64,000 nucleotides of DNA from Actinomyces sp. (GCF_029851875.1 NZ_JARKVC010000020.1:79675-143674), one strand, 5' to 3'; counted from the stretch's first letter, positions 27,401 to 36,870 are shown. Notes: generated from the sequence alone by a model not told the origin. Translations and numbers: made by a program.

Positions 27401-27499
27401 TCCCTGGTCCTTGAGCCAGGCCAGGATCACCTTGGAGGTGATCTTCTTGCCAGTGGGGTCGAGCTCCTTCGCGAGCTCGTGAACGCGTGGTTTAGCCAC
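24497..27499 (-). CDS. infB: Translation initiation factor IF-2
   Basis: This 1000-residue GTPase delivers initiator tRNA to the 30S subunit. The GTG start at 27499 follows AGGAG. An N-terminal IF2_N domain ([20 protein letters not shown]) is followed by about 350 residues of Pro/Ala/Gly/Arg-rich low complexity, with repeated [13 protein letters not shown] units, as in other high-GC actinobacteria. The G domain has [14 protein letters not shown], the [15 protein letters not shown] box and NKIDKEG. The [19 protein letters not shown] region marks the C-terminal fMet-tRNA binding domain. It is central to the nusA-infB operon. Confidence 0.97.
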   Translation of the reverse strand: MAKPRVHELAKELDPTGKKITSKVILAWLKDQGEFVKAASSAVEPPVARRVREHFAAQAASAGSKDSGSSAAAKPAARPGAPKPAAPAHAGTPAPERAAAAKPAPVSPQAPAAATPGPAVPKPAASKPAASRPAPPKPSSGPAFQAPGDSADRGERTPTPGPRPAAPTPGPRPGAPRPGNNPFATSQGMPRPAGRGGQRPERGERQGSRGQTGSRGQGGPRPGNNPFATSQGMPRPGGSGGPRPQGGARPGPRPGGSHAGGHGGPRPQGAGSGGPRPQGGARPGPRPGGGPRPNPGMMPGHSSVGRPGAPARGGQGGRGGRPGGGGRGGAGGGTGRPGGSGFGGAPRGGRGGRGGRGSTQGAFGRGGSNQRGRKSKRAKRQEFEQQGAPSIGGVIVPRGDGSTPIRVRQGATLTDLAERINANPAALVTVLFHLGEMVTATQSVDEDTFALLGAELGYDVKIVSPEDEERELLESFDIDLQAEEDEEDDADLLPRPPVVTVMGHVDHGKTKLLDAIRSTDVVAGEAGGITQSIGAYQVRVHLNDEDRRITFIDTPGHEAFTAMRARGAEVTDIAILVVAADDGVMPQTVEALNHAQAAGVPIVVAVNKIDKEGANPDKIRGQLTEYGLVPEEYGGDTMFVDISAKQRLHIDELLEAVLLTADAALDLRANPDSDARGVTIEAKLDKGRGAVSTILVERGTLHVGDPIVAGSAYGRVRAMFNEHGDALEEVGPGSPALVLGLTNVPSAGDSFIVAPDDRTARQIADKREAAERAALLAKRRKRVSLENLTDVLKEGKVDTLNLILKGDSSGAVEALEDSLLKIDVGEEVALRIIHRGVGAITQNDVNLATVDSAVIIGFNVRPAERVAELADREGVDMKFYSVIYSAIEDVEAAMKGMLKPVYEEVELGTAEIRQVFRSSKFGSIAGSIVRSGVIRRGTKARLVRDGVVVDGNLSIESLRREKDDVTEVREGYECGINLGFKDIAEGDVIETWEMREKPRD

Positions 27500-27602
27500 T
27501 TTTCTCCTGTCCGGTTGCCCACCCCGGATCAGGGTGGGCGTCAGTTGAGGCAGCTCATCGCTGGGTACTCATCGGGTGCCCATCGGCTTCCTACCCGCCT
27601 TC

Positions 27603-27935
27603 TTAGTCGGTCGTTGTCGCGGCGCTGCCTGCAGGCCGCTCGTGCGTGCTCGCACCGTCCTTGTCCAGGTTGCCCAGGGAGGAGATCCGCTCGCGCACGG
27701 GAGCCACGTCCAGCGGCTCACTGGTGCGCAGCGCGCGCCCGAAGGCGCGCCTGCGCTCGGCCAGCTCCAGGCACGCGGGATCCGGGTGGATCCACGCACC
27801 TCGCCCGGGCGCAACCGCCCGGGAGTCGACGCGAAGCCGGCCGTCGTCGATGACCAGGCGCAGCAGCTGCGCCCGAGGACCCTTGACGCGGCAGCCGATG
27901 CAGGTGCGTTCAGGCACGTGTGAGAGGCGCTTCAC
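27603..27935 (-). CDS. YlxR-family nucleic-acid-binding protein
   Basis: About 110 residues from a GTG at 27935 (VKRLSHVPERTCIGCR). The PERTCIGCRVKGPRAQLLRLV and GRGAWIHPDPACLELAERRRAF motifs define the YlxR (DUF448) family, a small protein encoded between nusA and infB in most bacteria. Homologues have been linked to RNA binding and gene regulation. The exact start is uncertain, because the upstream frame is open and only a weak GGAAGG is present. A C-terminal Thr/Ala-rich tail follows the domain. Confidence 0.85.
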   Translation of the reverse strand: MKRLSHVPERTCIGCRVKGPRAQLLRLVIDDGRLRVDSRAVAPGRGAWIHPDPACLELAERRRAFGRALRTSEPLDVAPVRERISSLGNLDKDGASTHERPAGSAATTTD

Positions 27936-27993
27936 CGTCTCGCCGCGTCCTTCCCGTCTTCCTGCTACCTGCTGTCCCTGGCAGCCTCGCGGC

Positions 27994-28019
27994 CCCAGGA
28001 CCTCCCGCGGGGTCCTGGG
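27994..28019 (-). terminator. Hairpin between nusA and ylxR
   Basis: CCCAGGACC (27994-28002) pairs with GGTCCTGGG (28011-28019), a 9-bp stem with an 8-base loop, 20 bases after the nusA stop. It may be an attenuator or partial terminator within the operon. Confidence 0.5.
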
Positions 28020-28040
28020 CAAGTCTAGCGGCAGGCAGGC

Positions 28041-29087
28041 TCAGGCATCCTGCTGTGCGGCTGAGGGGCCTGTCACGTCGTCAGCGCGAGAACCACGGCC
28101 GGCAAGCACCTCGCCGGTCTCGGCGTCAGCGTGGATATCGATCTTCCACCCGGTCAGGCGCGCGGCCAGGCGGGCGTTCTGCCCCTCCTTGCCGATGGCC
28201 AGGGAGAGCTGGAAGTCAGGCACGACCGCCTTGGCCGTCTGGTCCTCCATGGACTGGATGTGCACCGAGGACACGCGCGCCGGGGACAGGGCGTTGGCGA
28301 TGAAGCGGGCCGGCTCGTCGGAGTAGTCGACGATGTCGATCTTCTCCCCGCCCAGCTCCGCCATGACAGCACGCACACGCTGGCCCATCGGGCCGATGCA
28401 GGCTCCCTTGGCACCCAGACCACGCTGGCGCGAGCGCACGGCCATCTTCGTGCGGTGGCCGGACTCACGCGCGAGCGCCATGATCTCCACGTCCCCCGAG
28501 ACCAGCTCAGGCACCTCGCGCTCAAAGAGCTTGCGCACCAGGCCTGGGTGAGTGCGCGAGAGGATGATCTGCGCCCCCTTCGGACCGCGCGAGACCTCGG
28601 TGACGTAAGCGCGGATGCGGTCGCCGTGACGGTAGCGCTCACCTGGGACCTGCTCGTGCGGAGGCATGATCCCCTCGTGCTCCTCGTCCAGGCGCACGTA
28701 GACGATGCGCGGGTCGCGCCCCTGCTCCACGGTGCCGGAGATCAGCTCACCGGCCTTGTCCTTGAAGGTGCCCAGGACCTCGAAGTCACGCCGGTCCTGG
28801 ATCCGCTGGACGATCACCGAGCGGGCGGTGGCCTGGGCGATGCGCCCGAAGTCGTCCGGGGTGTCGTCGAAGTACTCCCCCGTGGGCTGGTCCTCCTCGT
28901 CGACCTCGGGAGCCAGCACGGCCATGTGACCGCTGCGGCGGTCGATCTCGACGTGCGCGCCACGGATGGCGCCCGGGACCTTGGCGTAGGCACCCAGGAT
29001 GGCGTCCTCGATGGCGGGCAGGAGGTCCTCCAGGTCGATGCCCAGCTCCTGGGCCGCGCCTCGCAGCTCCGGCATGTTGATGTCCAT
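28041..29087 (-). CDS. nusA: Transcription termination/antitermination factor NusA
   Basis: This 348-residue protein lacks the C-terminal acidic repeats of E. coli NusA, which is normal in actinobacteria. The N-terminal RNA-polymerase-binding domain (MDINMPELRGAAQELGIDL) is followed by an S1 domain (ISGTVEQGRDPRIVYVRL) and two KH domains (GAKGACIGPMGQRVRAVM and LSLAIGKEGQNARLAARLTG). It binds polymerase and nascent RNA to tune pausing and termination. It starts at the ATG at 29087, 27 bases after the rimP stop. Confidence 0.96.
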   Translation of the reverse strand: MDINMPELRGAAQELGIDLEDLLPAIEDAILGAYAKVPGAIRGAHVEIDRRSGHMAVLAPEVDEEDQPTGEYFDDTPDDFGRIAQATARSVIVQRIQDRRDFEVLGTFKDKAGELISGTVEQGRDPRIVYVRLDEEHEGIMPPHEQVPGERYRHGDRIRAYVTEVSRGPKGAQIILSRTHPGLVRKLFEREVPELVSGDVEIMALARESGHRTKMAVRSRQRGLGAKGACIGPMGQRVRAVMAELGGEKIDIVDYSDEPARFIANALSPARVSSVHIQSMEDQTAKAVVPDFQLSLAIGKEGQNARLAARLTGWKIDIHADAETGEVLAGRGSRADDVTGPSAAQQDA

Positions 29088-29114
29088 GGTGTCCTCTCTC
29101 GTCCTCGTCCCGGT

Positions 29115-29579
29115 TCAGAAGACGACGACCGTCCGGGCCTCCAGGAGGTCCGTGTAGGCAATCGTCTGCTCGCTGCCGTCGACCTCCAGGGTGACGGCCT
29201 CCTCGTCCGCGCCGCGCACGGTCCCGGTCAGGGTCTGGCCGGCAGTGACCAGGCGGGCCTGGTGGCCGGTGGCGCGCCGGAAGGTGCGGGGCGTGGTCAG
29301 CTCGCGCTCGGCCCCGGGGCTGGTGACCTCCAGGGTGTAGCGGCCCTTGACCGGATCGGCCTCGTCCAGAGCGTCAGACACCGCCTGAGTCACCTCAGCC
29401 ACGGTGTCCAGGTCGATGTCGCCCGGACCGTCGGGCAGGTCCACGACGACGCGCACGGTGGAGTAGCGACCGGCCCTGGTGGTCTCCACCCCCTCCAGGA
29501 ACAGACCTGCCTGCTCGACCACGGGTGTGAGCAGCTCGGTGAGCCGCTGGGTCGTCGCAGCTGACAGCGTGTCCGTCAT
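29115..29579 (-). CDS. rimP: Ribosome maturation factor RimP
   Basis: About 154 residues from the ATG at 29579, preceded by GAAGGGA. The sequence shows the N-terminal fold (LTPVVEQAGLFLEGVETT), the conserved DIDLDTVAEVTQAVSDALDE and YTLEVTSPGAERELTTPRTFRRATG, and an Sm-like C-terminal domain. It assists 30S assembly. It is the first gene of the rimP-nusA-ylxR-infB operon, with its promoter expected at 29580-29690, shared with the divergent exported protein. Confidence 0.95.
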   Translation of the reverse strand: MTDTLSAATTQRLTELLTPVVEQAGLFLEGVETTRAGRYSTVRVVVDLPDGPGDIDLDTVAEVTQAVSDALDEADPVKGRYTLEVTSPGAERELTTPRTFRRATGHQARLVTAGQTLTGTVRGADEEAVTLEVDGSEQTIAYTDLLEARTVVVF

Positions 29580-29690
29580 GGGGTCCCTTCCCGGTCGTCG
29601 TCCAGATCGCCGGCCACCGACGCGCGTGAGTGGGCGTCCTTGGGCGTGGCCAGCACGGCTCATGCTACCTGGCCGTGCCAGGATCACCGT

Positions 29691-30671
29691 GTGAAGCCTG
29701 CACCTGTCCACCGCTCCCCTGTCCTGACGCGCTCAGCGCGCGGCTGTCTGGCTCTCCTCCTGGCCGGAAGCCTCCTGGCCGGCACCGGCGCCTGTGAGCT
29801 GCGGCTGGGCCACGGCGCCCCTGACACCCTGCCGACGGCCTCAGCCACCGAGGCCGAGCGCGACGCCCTGGCCCGCCAGGCCACCCTCATCTCCTCCACG
29901 GCCCAGGCTCTTCTCGCCTCAGGCCGCCAGGAGGTCGCCACCCAGGTCTCCCAGCTGATCGAGGCCAGTGAGCTCCAGCTCCAGGCCCTGGGCGGGGTCT
30001 GGCGGCCCTGGCCCGCTTCCGCTCCCACCACCCTGCCCACGACGACGCCGGTAGCCACGGCCCCGGCCGACGCCACCCCCGACGACCTGCTGCAGGCTCT
30101 GGTGCAGGGAGCCGAGCAGGCACGCCAGGCTGCCCTCCAGGCCGAGCAGACCAGCCAGGCGCAGCTGTACGCCGCGCTCACGGCGTCCTGGTCCGTCTCC
30201 GCCTCGCAGCTGGCCGCCACGCTCGCCAGCACCGAGACGGACCTGGACGGGGCACCGCGCCAGGCCTCCCAGATGACCCAGGCCCTGGACCCCGACCTCC
30301 TGCAGGCCTATGACGCGGCCCGCTACGCGATGGAGGAGGTGGCAGCACGCTCGGCCGACGCCCAGCGCACCCAGGCGCAGGCTGAGGCCGCCTACGCCGA
30401 CGACGTCGTCAACGCCTCAGTCGCCCTGGGGGGAACGGACTCGCGGCTGCCGGCCTACGCCGCTCCGACCCAGGCCCCGGACAGCGCGACGAGTGCGGAC
30501 ACCACCTGGGCCCGCCAGTCCTGGACGCGTGTGTGCGAGCAGGAGATCGTCTCCCTGGCCGCCCTGGGCCCGGCCGAGCGCGAGACGGCGATCGACGCTG
30601 CCGTCGACGCCGCGCACCGGGCCGTGGCCTGGGGCGCGAGCACGCCCGCCTTGCCGGGCTACGAGGCCTGA
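29691..30671 (+). CDS. Exported Ala-rich protein, possibly DUF4439 ferritin-like
   Basis: About 326 residues from a GTG at 29691 behind AGGA. A signal peptide is clear (SARGCLALLLAGSLLAGTG, then AC), with a cysteine where a lipoprotein would be acylated, but the box GAC has T at -3, so lipidation is uncertain. The rest is highly helical and rich in Ala/Gln. DUF4439 genes with a similar layout are known beside rimP and proS in other actinobacteria (the mycobacterial Rv2844 region), and this gene has the same neighbours. The function is unknown. It is convergent with the helicase. Confidence 0.6.
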   Translation: MKPAPVHRSPVLTRSARGCLALLLAGSLLAGTGACELRLGHGAPDTLPTASATEAERDALARQATLISSTAQALLASGRQEVATQVSQLIEASELQLQALGGVWRPWPASAPTTLPTTTPVATAPADATPDDLLQALVQGAEQARQAALQAEQTSQAQLYAALTASWSVSASQLAATLASTETDLDGAPRQASQMTQALDPDLLQAYDAARYAMEEVAARSADAQRTQAQAEAAYADDVVNASVALGGTDSRLPAYAAPTQAPDSATSADTTWARQSWTRVCEQEIVSLAALGPAERETAIDAAVDAAHRAVAWGASTPALPGYEA

Positions 30672-30707
30672 GCCGCGCGGCCTGGCCCTGGACCGCCCTG
30701 TGCCTGC

Positions 30708-33605
30708 TCACCCCACGACCTGCTCAACCCACCGGCGGATCCTGTCGACCTTCACGTACCTGACCGGGCCGTGGGCCCCTCTCGCCGCCAGGTAGGCGGC
30801 GGCGTCGTCGCCGTCACGTACCAGCCGCAGCCGGCACGGCCCCACCCAGCGCGCCCAGCCGGCCACCAGGGCCTCTGCCTCCTGACGAGAGCGGACCAGG
30901 CTGGTCGGCACGGCCAGGGCGATCCACTCCTCGCCGCGACCGGGCCTGCCCGGCAGGCGCCCAGCCGCGAGCAGCAGGCGTGCCAGTGCCCGGCGCCAGG
31001 CGGGAAGCGGACGGCGCGGATCCGCCGTCGTCGTCAGCAGCTGCGCCTCAAGGACAAAGCGAGGACGGCGCTCAGGCTCGCGTAGCAGCGCCGCGAGCGC
31101 GTCAGCGAAGCGGGCACCGCCACCGTCCGACCCGCCGACCAGTCCCACGCTCAGGCAGCTCTCCGACTCCTCGAGCACCACCAGGTGCGAGTGCGCCTCC
31201 CTGTCCTGGCTCAGGCACTGCGCCACCACGCAGGCCACCGCCTGCCAGTAGGAGCCGGGCACCCCGTGGCGCAGCAGAGCGCGGACCCACTGGATGCGTA
31301 CAACCTCCAGGGGGTGACCCGACCTGTCCACGACCGTGCGCCGCTCGACACCGCCCCGTGGCTGCGCGCTGCTGTGCTCGGTCCCGGTCGCTGCGCTCAG
31401 CCACCGCTCTCGCTCGACGTCCCGGTCCCCCAGGCTCGCCACGGTCAGCTCGTTGAGGCGGGATACCTGTTCCCGCCGCGCTCCTGCGACCAGGTCGGTC
31501 AGGAGGAGACGCTGCTCCTGGCTCAGCAGGCCCCGCAGGCCGGTCTCGATGACGGAGTGGGCGACGCCTGAGGCAGGAGCGGACGCAGCCGCGTGCGAGG
31601 GCGTCGGTTCACTCGGCACCGCGGACCAGATCTGGTCGGCCTTGCGCTCCAGGCGCCTCAGGTCACCTCCGCCGCCAAGCCCGGCCTCGGCGGGCAGGGC
31701 GCAGACCACGGACCAGTAGTGCGCCACCTTGCCGGGCCAGGACGGGTCGAGCCGGGCGGCGCGGCCGCGCAGCTGCGCCACCGCCGTCGCCGTCGTCACG
31801 GTGGACAGGTCCACCAGCGTGTTGGCAGCCGGACAGTCCCAGCCTTCCCCCAGCAGAGCACGGGTGGAGACCACCAGACGCACCCGGCCGGCAGCCATGA
31901 GCTCGCTGACTGCCAGCACGAGCGCCGCCGAGCCGGCTCCGGGGCCGCTGACCGTCAGGCTCACCCCGTCGTCCCGGCCGGTCAGCTCCAGCCCCGTCCG
32001 CTCGCGCAGCGTAGCCAGCAGCTCCTCCTGCCCGCTGGCCAGGCGCAGGTGGTGGCTGGTGACGAGCACCGGGCCGAGGTCCCGCAGGGACTCGTCGCTC
32101 AGCAGCGTCTCGAAGCAGCGCAGCGCGCCGCCTGCGGCCGAGGGGCGGTGCGCTGCGGTGAGCACGTCCAGGGCGCGGTGGGGAGCAGACCGCTCAGCAG
32201 CGTCAGTGACGACGACGGCACGCAGCTGCGGCCCCAGCGCGTCCAGCTCGTGGCGAAGGATGTCGACGACGGCCGTGTCCTTGGCCAGCGAGGAGGAGGT
32301 GATGAGGTCCACGGGCGAGCGTCCGGGCCGCAGCCCGGAGTCCGTCAGGTGCACCCCGAACCCGCTCAGCGTCTGGCGAACCTCCTCCCACTGTGACCTG
32401 CGACCAGGATCAGGCAGAAGACGTTCCAAGGCGTAGCGGGCCAGGAGCTCGGTGAGCTCGCTGGTCTCCAGGACCGACAGCTGCGGGAGCAGGGGGACGA
32501 GCAGGGTGGAGGCGGGCGTGGGCCGGTAGTCGCGGGTCCGGTGCAGGAGCGCCGTCGCGGTTGCTGCGGCCTGCGGGGCGGCGTCGAAGCCCTCTGCCAC
32601 GGCGGCGGCCAGCCGCGGGTCCTCAGGTCCCACGGAGCCTGAGGCCTCCATGAGCTCGCGCAGCCCGGGAGCGACCGTGTCCACGAGGTAGTCCACGCCG
32701 TCGGGTGCCAGCAGCACCTCCCCTACCCGGTGGGCGAGCTCGGCACCGCTGGTGGCAAGGAACCGTGCCTCCTCACGCTCGGGCAGGGTGAACCAGGCCA
32801 GGGCGCGGTCCGGCGCCAGGTGCCCGGCTCGCACGACGGCGGGCACCGGGACCTGCGCGTCCACCTCACCGAGCAGCGCGTGGTAACGGCTGTAGGAGCG
32901 GTCCTCCGGGCTCGGGCTGGTAGCGGTCAGGCCGATGAGGGTGGCCTGGTGCCCAGCACGGCGAAGACGGCGCACCAGGTAGTGGACCACCACCGCCCAG
33001 TGGGCACGCAGGTGGTGGCACTCGTCCAGGACGATCGTGGCCGTGCCCGCCTCGACCAGCGCGTCAAGCCGCTGCCGGGCCGAGGGGGCCAGGAGGCTCG
33101 CCACGGCCTTGTCGTCGAGCTCGTCCACACGGGCACGCGCCCGGGCTGCGCGCCGCGAGACTCCCCGGCGGTAGGCCTGACGATGGGAGCGGGCCAGGTC
33201 CTCTAGCCACTGCTCAGCCTGCGTCGGGCCGTACCCACCGTCGATGAGCTCGCGCTTCCAGGCGGCCAGGGCAGCCTCGTCCCAGACCCCGTCACTGCGC
33301 ACGAGCGCGAGGGCCTGGTAGGTGCTCACGCAGAGGTTGTCGCCCCACTCCCCCTCAAAGAGCGAGGCTGCCTGCTCGCGCCACTGCTCCCGGATGACGG
33401 TGGTCGGGGCGAGGACGAGCGCAGGACGACCGTTGCGCCGGGCCAGCTCCAGGCCGAGGAGGGTCTTGCCCGCCCCGGGTGGGGCTACCAGGTGGAGGAC
33501 CTCGCCGTCGGCGGGATCGACGGCATCGAGCAGGTCACGCTGGTAGGCGCGCGGACGCGCCGCCATCCGCAGGCTGTGCAGAGGGCGGCGCGTCACGTGC
33601 GTCAT
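30708..33605 (-). CDS. DEAD/DEAH-box SF2 helicase with a long unassigned C-terminus
   Basis: About 965 residues from the ATG at 33605, preceded by GAAGGA. Helicase motifs are Walker A VAPPGAGKTLLGLELA, motif II TIVLDECHHLRAHW (DECH), motif III GLTATSP and motif VI VAQLRGRAARLD in the second RecA domain. A coiled helical insert of about 100 residues follows motif Ia. About 300 residues at the C-terminus match nothing I know. The pattern resembles SF2 ATPases of restriction and repair systems, but no nuclease, methylase or other defence gene is adjacent; the neighbours are proS and a DUF4439-like gene. The biological role is not evident. Confidence 0.75.
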   Translation of the reverse strand: MTHVTRRPLHSLRMAARPRAYQRDLLDAVDPADGEVLHLVAPPGAGKTLLGLELARRNGRPALVLAPTTVIREQWREQAASLFEGEWGDNLCVSTYQALALVRSDGVWDEAALAAWKRELIDGGYGPTQAEQWLEDLARSHRQAYRRGVSRRAARARARVDELDDKAVASLLAPSARQRLDALVEAGTATIVLDECHHLRAHWAVVVHYLVRRLRRAGHQATLIGLTATSPSPEDRSYSRYHALLGEVDAQVPVPAVVRAGHLAPDRALAWFTLPEREEARFLATSGAELAHRVGEVLLAPDGVDYLVDTVAPGLRELMEASGSVGPEDPRLAAAVAEGFDAAPQAAATATALLHRTRDYRPTPASTLLVPLLPQLSVLETSELTELLARYALERLLPDPGRRSQWEEVRQTLSGFGVHLTDSGLRPGRSPVDLITSSSLAKDTAVVDILRHELDALGPQLRAVVVTDAAERSAPHRALDVLTAAHRPSAAGGALRCFETLLSDESLRDLGPVLVTSHHLRLASGQEELLATLRERTGLELTGRDDGVSLTVSGPGAGSAALVLAVSELMAAGRVRLVVSTRALLGEGWDCPAANTLVDLSTVTTATAVAQLRGRAARLDPSWPGKVAHYWSVVCALPAEAGLGGGGDLRRLERKADQIWSAVPSEPTPSHAAASAPASGVAHSVIETGLRGLLSQEQRLLLTDLVAGARREQVSRLNELTVASLGDRDVERERWLSAATGTEHSSAQPRGGVERRTVVDRSGHPLEVVRIQWVRALLRHGVPGSYWQAVACVVAQCLSQDREAHSHLVVLEESESCLSVGLVGGSDGGGARFADALAALLREPERRPRFVLEAQLLTTTADPRRPLPAWRRALARLLLAAGRLPGRPGRGEEWIALAVPTSLVRSRQEAEALVAGWARWVGPCRLRLVRDGDDAAAYLAARGAHGPVRYVKVDRIRRWVEQVVG

Positions 33606-33642
33606 CGGGTCCTTCCCTGTCAGGTCTGTGGCAGCGGCGCCC

Positions 33643-35487
33643 TCAGGCCGCCTCACCGGTGGGGGCGGCAGCCAGAGCGGCCTCGACGCTTGCGCGCAGC
33701 TGGGCGACGGCGTCGCTGGCGGGCACGCTACGGCGCTCACCGCTGCGGCGGTCACGGATCTCCACCGTGCCCTCCTTGGCGAGGTCTCGGCCCACGACCA
33801 GGGTGAAGGGCAGGCCCAGGAGCTCGGAGTCGGCGAACTTCACGCCCGCCGAGACCTTGCGGCGGTCGTCGTAGAGGACCTCGAGCCCCAGGGCGTCCAG
33901 GCCTTCGGAGATCTGGCGAGCGGTGGCGAAGACCGCCTCGTCCTTCCCGGTGGCGATCACCTGCACGTGGGCGGGGGCGACCTGGATCGGCCAGGCCAGG
34001 CCCTGCTCATCATGGTTGGCCTCGGCCAGGGCGGCCAGCACGCGGGTCACGCCGATGCCGTAGGAGCCCATGGTGACCGTGCGCGCCTTGCCGTTCTCGT
34101 CAAGGACGGTGAAGTCCAGCGCCTTGGCGTACTTGCGGCCGAGCGCGAAGATGTGGCCGAGCTCGATGCCGCGCTCCAGGTGCAGGGGGCCCGAGCCGTC
34201 AGGGGCGAGGTCTCCCTCGCGCACCTCGGCGGCCTCGATCGTGCCGTCAGCCTCGAAGTCGCGGCCCTTGACCAGGTGCAGGACGTGCTTCTTCGGCTCG
34301 TTGGCACCGGTCACCCAGCTCGTGCCGTCCACGATGCGGGGGTCAAGCAGGTAGCGCACGGAGCCGGTCAGGACCTGCCGGCCCTGCTCGTCGGTCTCGG
34401 TGCGGCGCAGCGGGGAGCTCGGGCCGATGGCCTGCGGGCCGATGTAGCCGGGGACCAGCTCGGGATGGGCCTTGAAGTCCTCCTCTCCTGCCATCTCGAC
34501 CTCGGCGGGGGCCACGGCCGCCTCCAGGCGCTTCATGTCCACCTCGCGGTCACCGGGCACGCCGACCACCAGCAGCTCGCGCTCGCCGTGGGGGTGGATG
34601 AGGGCGACGACGACGTTCTTGAGCGTGTCCGCTGCTGTCCAGGGGCGGCCGTCAGGTCGCGGGTAGGCGCGGTTGCACAGGTCCACCAGGGAGTCGATGG
34701 TCGGGGTGTCGGGGGTGTCCACGACCTGCGGGGCGGGCTCGGCGGAGGCGTCACGGGGCGCAGGGACAGGCGTGGTGACGGCCTCGGCGTTGGCCGCGTA
34801 GCCGCCGTCGGACCGCACAAAGGTGTCCTCACCGATGGGCGAGGGGTGCAGGAACTCCTCGGAGTGCGAGCCGCCCATGGCGCCCGCCATGGCGTTGACG
34901 GGCACGTACTCCAGGCCCAGGCGGCGGAAGATGCGCTCGTAGGCGTCGCGGTGGCGCTGGTAGGAGGCCTCCAGGCCGGCGTCGTCGACGTCGAAGGAGT
35001 AGGAGTCCTTCATGATGAACTCGCGCCCGCGGATGAGACCGGCACGGGGCCGGGCCTCGTCACGGTACTTGGTCTGAAGCTGGTACAGGGTGGCGGGCAG
35101 GTCCTTGTAGGAGGAGAACATGTCCTTGGCCAGGAGCGTGAACATCTCCTCGTGGGTGGGGGCCAGCAGGTAGTCCCCGCCCTTGCGGTCCTGCAAGGTG
35201 AAGAGCGTGGGGCCGTACTCGCTCCAGCGTCCTGTGGCCTTGTAAGGCTCGGCAGGAAGGAGGGCCGGGAAGTGGACCTCCTGACCACCCATGCGGTTCA
35301 TCTCCTCGCGCACGATCGCCTCGATCTTGCGCAGCACGGACAGGCCCAGCGGCAGCCAGGTGTAGATCCCCGGTGCGGCGCGGCGAATGTAGGAGGCGCG
35401 CACGAGCAGCTTGTGGCTGGCGACCTCAGCGTCGGCGGGGTCCTCGCGCAGGGTACGGATGAAGGCGGTCGAGACAGTCTGAAGCAC
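33643..35487 (-). CDS. proS: Proline-tRNA ligase (bacterial type)
   Basis: This 614-residue class II synthetase charges tRNA-Pro. Motif 1 lies in [20 protein letters not shown] and motif 2 in [20 protein letters not shown]. The ProRS-specific insertion (editing) domain occupies the middle, and motif 3 appears as [16 protein letters not shown]. The C-terminal anticodon-binding domain follows ([15 protein letters not shown]). The start is a GTG at 35487 with no obvious ribosome binding site. The helicase starts 37 bases downstream, so the two may share a transcript. Confidence 0.96.
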   Translation of the reverse strand: MLQTVSTAFIRTLREDPADAEVASHKLLVRASYIRRAAPGIYTWLPLGLSVLRKIEAIVREEMNRMGGQEVHFPALLPAEPYKATGRWSEYGPTLFTLQDRKGGDYLLAPTHEEMFTLLAKDMFSSYKDLPATLYQLQTKYRDEARPRAGLIRGREFIMKDSYSFDVDDAGLEASYQRHRDAYERIFRRLGLEYVPVNAMAGAMGGSHSEEFLHPSPIGEDTFVRSDGGYAANAEAVTTPVPAPRDASAEPAPQVVDTPDTPTIDSLVDLCNRAYPRPDGRPWTAADTLKNVVVALIHPHGERELLVVGVPGDREVDMKRLEAAVAPAEVEMAGEEDFKAHPELVPGYIGPQAIGPSSPLRRTETDEQGRQVLTGSVRYLLDPRIVDGTSWVTGANEPKKHVLHLVKGRDFEADGTIEAAEVREGDLAPDGSGPLHLERGIELGHIFALGRKYAKALDFTVLDENGKARTVTMGSYGIGVTRVLAALAEANHDEQGLAWPIQVAPAHVQVIATGKDEAVFATARQISEGLDALGLEVLYDDRRKVSAGVKFADSELLGLPFTLVVGRDLAKEGTVEIRDRRSGERRSVPASDAVAQLRASVEAALAAAPTGEAA

Positions 35488-35556
35488 GGGGCGATCTTAC
35501 GTGGTCCCAGAACCTGGCTCTCGTCAGCTGCCCGGCAGGTCCCATGTCGCGTGCTC

Positions 35557-36324
35557 TCAGCCGGCAGCAGGCAGGTGCCGGGCCATGAGCCGCAGGGCGT
35601 GGGGCAGGGCTGTCCCCACGACCGGCTCGTCCAGGCCCGGGTGGCTTCCCTGCGGCCAGTAGCGCAGGTCTGCGCCCTCGGTCCAGATGACGCGTCCGCT
35701 GGTACCTGTCTCCAGGGTCTCCAGGCTGGTGGCAGCCAGGTCACGGTCCCGGATGACGACGGCGGTCCTGGCCCTCATCTCCTCACCGTCCGCGTCCCAA
35801 CGCGGGCTCGTCTCGATCAGGCGCCACACCGCGCCCTGAGTCAGCACGTGCCAGCTCGACGGCCACCAGCCCTCCAGCCCCTGGCACAGGGGCGCCTCGA
35901 CCACGCCTCCCTCCGCCAGCGGTGGCGCAGGCGTAGAACGCAGCCTCCTGACGCCCTCCAGGAGCTGGCCGGCGAGAACGGCTCGTCCGCCGTGCGCCGC
36001 GCCGCTCCTCGCGCTCGCAGCGGTCTCCGGCTCGCCGGGCCGCGGCCGTGGGGGCGAGGCTAAGGGCTCTCGTGCGATGAGCTCGTCCTGCCCGTGCCGC
36101 CAGGCCACGCAGAGCAGGTCCTCACGCTCCTGGTGAGCCTCAGTGACGACCTGGAGGGTCTCGACCGGGTGCGAACCGGGCCAGGTCACCGTCTCCGCCC
36201 TGCCCGGCAGGAGGACACAGGCCAGGGGCACCTCCGGCCAGCCACCCGGTGCCGGCAGGATGGAGCCGCCCCTGCCGCCAGCCACCGGCCAGGGACTGAT
36301 GATTACATCGCTTATCGTCATCAT
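35557..36324 (-). CDS. Conserved-looking hypothetical protein, downstream of a small secreted protein
   Basis: About 255 residues from the ATG at 36324 (a second ATG follows at once). I do not recognise the family. It has no signal peptide or membrane segment. It is rich in Trp, Pro and Arg in its second half, with an Arg-rich acidic stretch and LRYWPQGSHPGLDEPVVG near the end. The start is seven bases after the stop of the upstream secreted protein and has no ribosome binding site of its own, which suggests translational coupling. Its composition is high in GC like the core, unlike the gene it follows. Confidence 0.6.
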   Translation of the reverse strand: MMTISDVIISPWPVAGGRGGSILPAPGGWPEVPLACVLLPGRAETVTWPGSHPVETLQVVTEAHQEREDLLCVAWRHGQDELIAREPLASPPRPRPGEPETAASARSGAAHGGRAVLAGQLLEGVRRLRSTPAPPLAEGGVVEAPLCQGLEGWWPSSWHVLTQGAVWRLIETSPRWDADGEEMRARTAVVIRDRDLAATSLETLETGTSGRVIWTEGADLRYWPQGSHPGLDEPVVGTALPHALRLMARHLPAAG

Positions 36325-36331
36325 GTCAAGG

Positions 36332-36751
36332 TCACGGCTGCGCGTTGCGCGGCCAGCCGTCCTTCTTGTAGGTCCTGATTCTCGTTCCTCTGTCAAACAG
36401 TTTCCAGTATCCTCCACCGTGACCCGAGTAGTCCCTCTGGATAGAGTAACGCATCCCGGGTGCATAACGGCTCGGGCCCTTGGGAATGGTGAAGGCAGAA
36501 ACGTTCAGTCTTCCTCCGATCACGATCCTGTTGATCCCGCACCCTAGCGCCACGTTCTCACGCTCGGCTCCCGGGCGCGGAGTATCAACGGACATCAGTT
36601 CTGCCCCTCGCCCCTGTGGCTGGCACGGCATCGCCATCGCAGGTGTACTTTCGCTCCCGGAGTCAGGCACCGGCACAACTGCTAGGGCTACCGGCGAACC
36701 GCATACAAGAAACACCGTGCCAGCCAAGATGGCCACATATCCTTTTCGCAT
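36332..36751 (-). CDS. Small secreted protein of unknown function
   Basis: A 139-residue protein from the ATG at 36751, preceded by GGAG eight bases upstream. An N-terminal signal peptide is clear (MRKGYVAILAGTVFLVCGSP, then VALA), with likely cleavage near residue 24. The mature protein has two cysteines that could form a disulfide and a C-terminal YSIQRDYSGHGGGYWKLFDR segment followed by GTRIRTYKKDG. By eye this tail resembles the HGGxYWKLxD ends of some secreted toxins, but that is not established. The gene is visibly lower in GC than its surroundings. Its promoter has an operator-like palindrome in the spacer. Confidence 0.65.
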   Translation of the reverse strand: MRKGYVAILAGTVFLVCGSPVALAVVPVPDSGSESTPAMAMPCQPQGRGAELMSVDTPRPGAERENVALGCGINRIVIGGRLNVSAFTIPKGPSRYAPGMRYSIQRDYSGHGGGYWKLFDRGTRIRTYKKDGWPRNAQP

Positions 36752-36820
36752 GGCAGGGGCTCCAATCATCGCGAGACAGTCCTCCCCCATTGGAGGACTC
36801 TAAGGAAACCTTCAATTTAA

Positions 36821-36848
36821 TGATATCCGAGTCATACTCGGGTGACAA
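36821..36848 (-). promoter_or_regulatory. Promoter with palindromic operator for the small secreted protein
   Basis: On the minus strand, TTGTCA (36848-36843) and TATCAT (36826-36821) are 16 bases apart, close to a sigma-70-type promoter. The spacer is almost entirely filled by the inverted repeat CCGAGT-N3-ACTCGG (36828-36842), so a bound repressor would block RNA polymerase. The start codon lies 70 bases downstream. Confidence 0.65.
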
Positions 36849-36870
36849 CACCTGTCTTTGGGGCATTGTC

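Noticed and set aside
33628..36063. An 811-residue plus-strand frame opposite proS and its downstream gene
   Set aside because: ProRS motifs are complete on the minus strand; the plus translation is compositionally biased with no known features.
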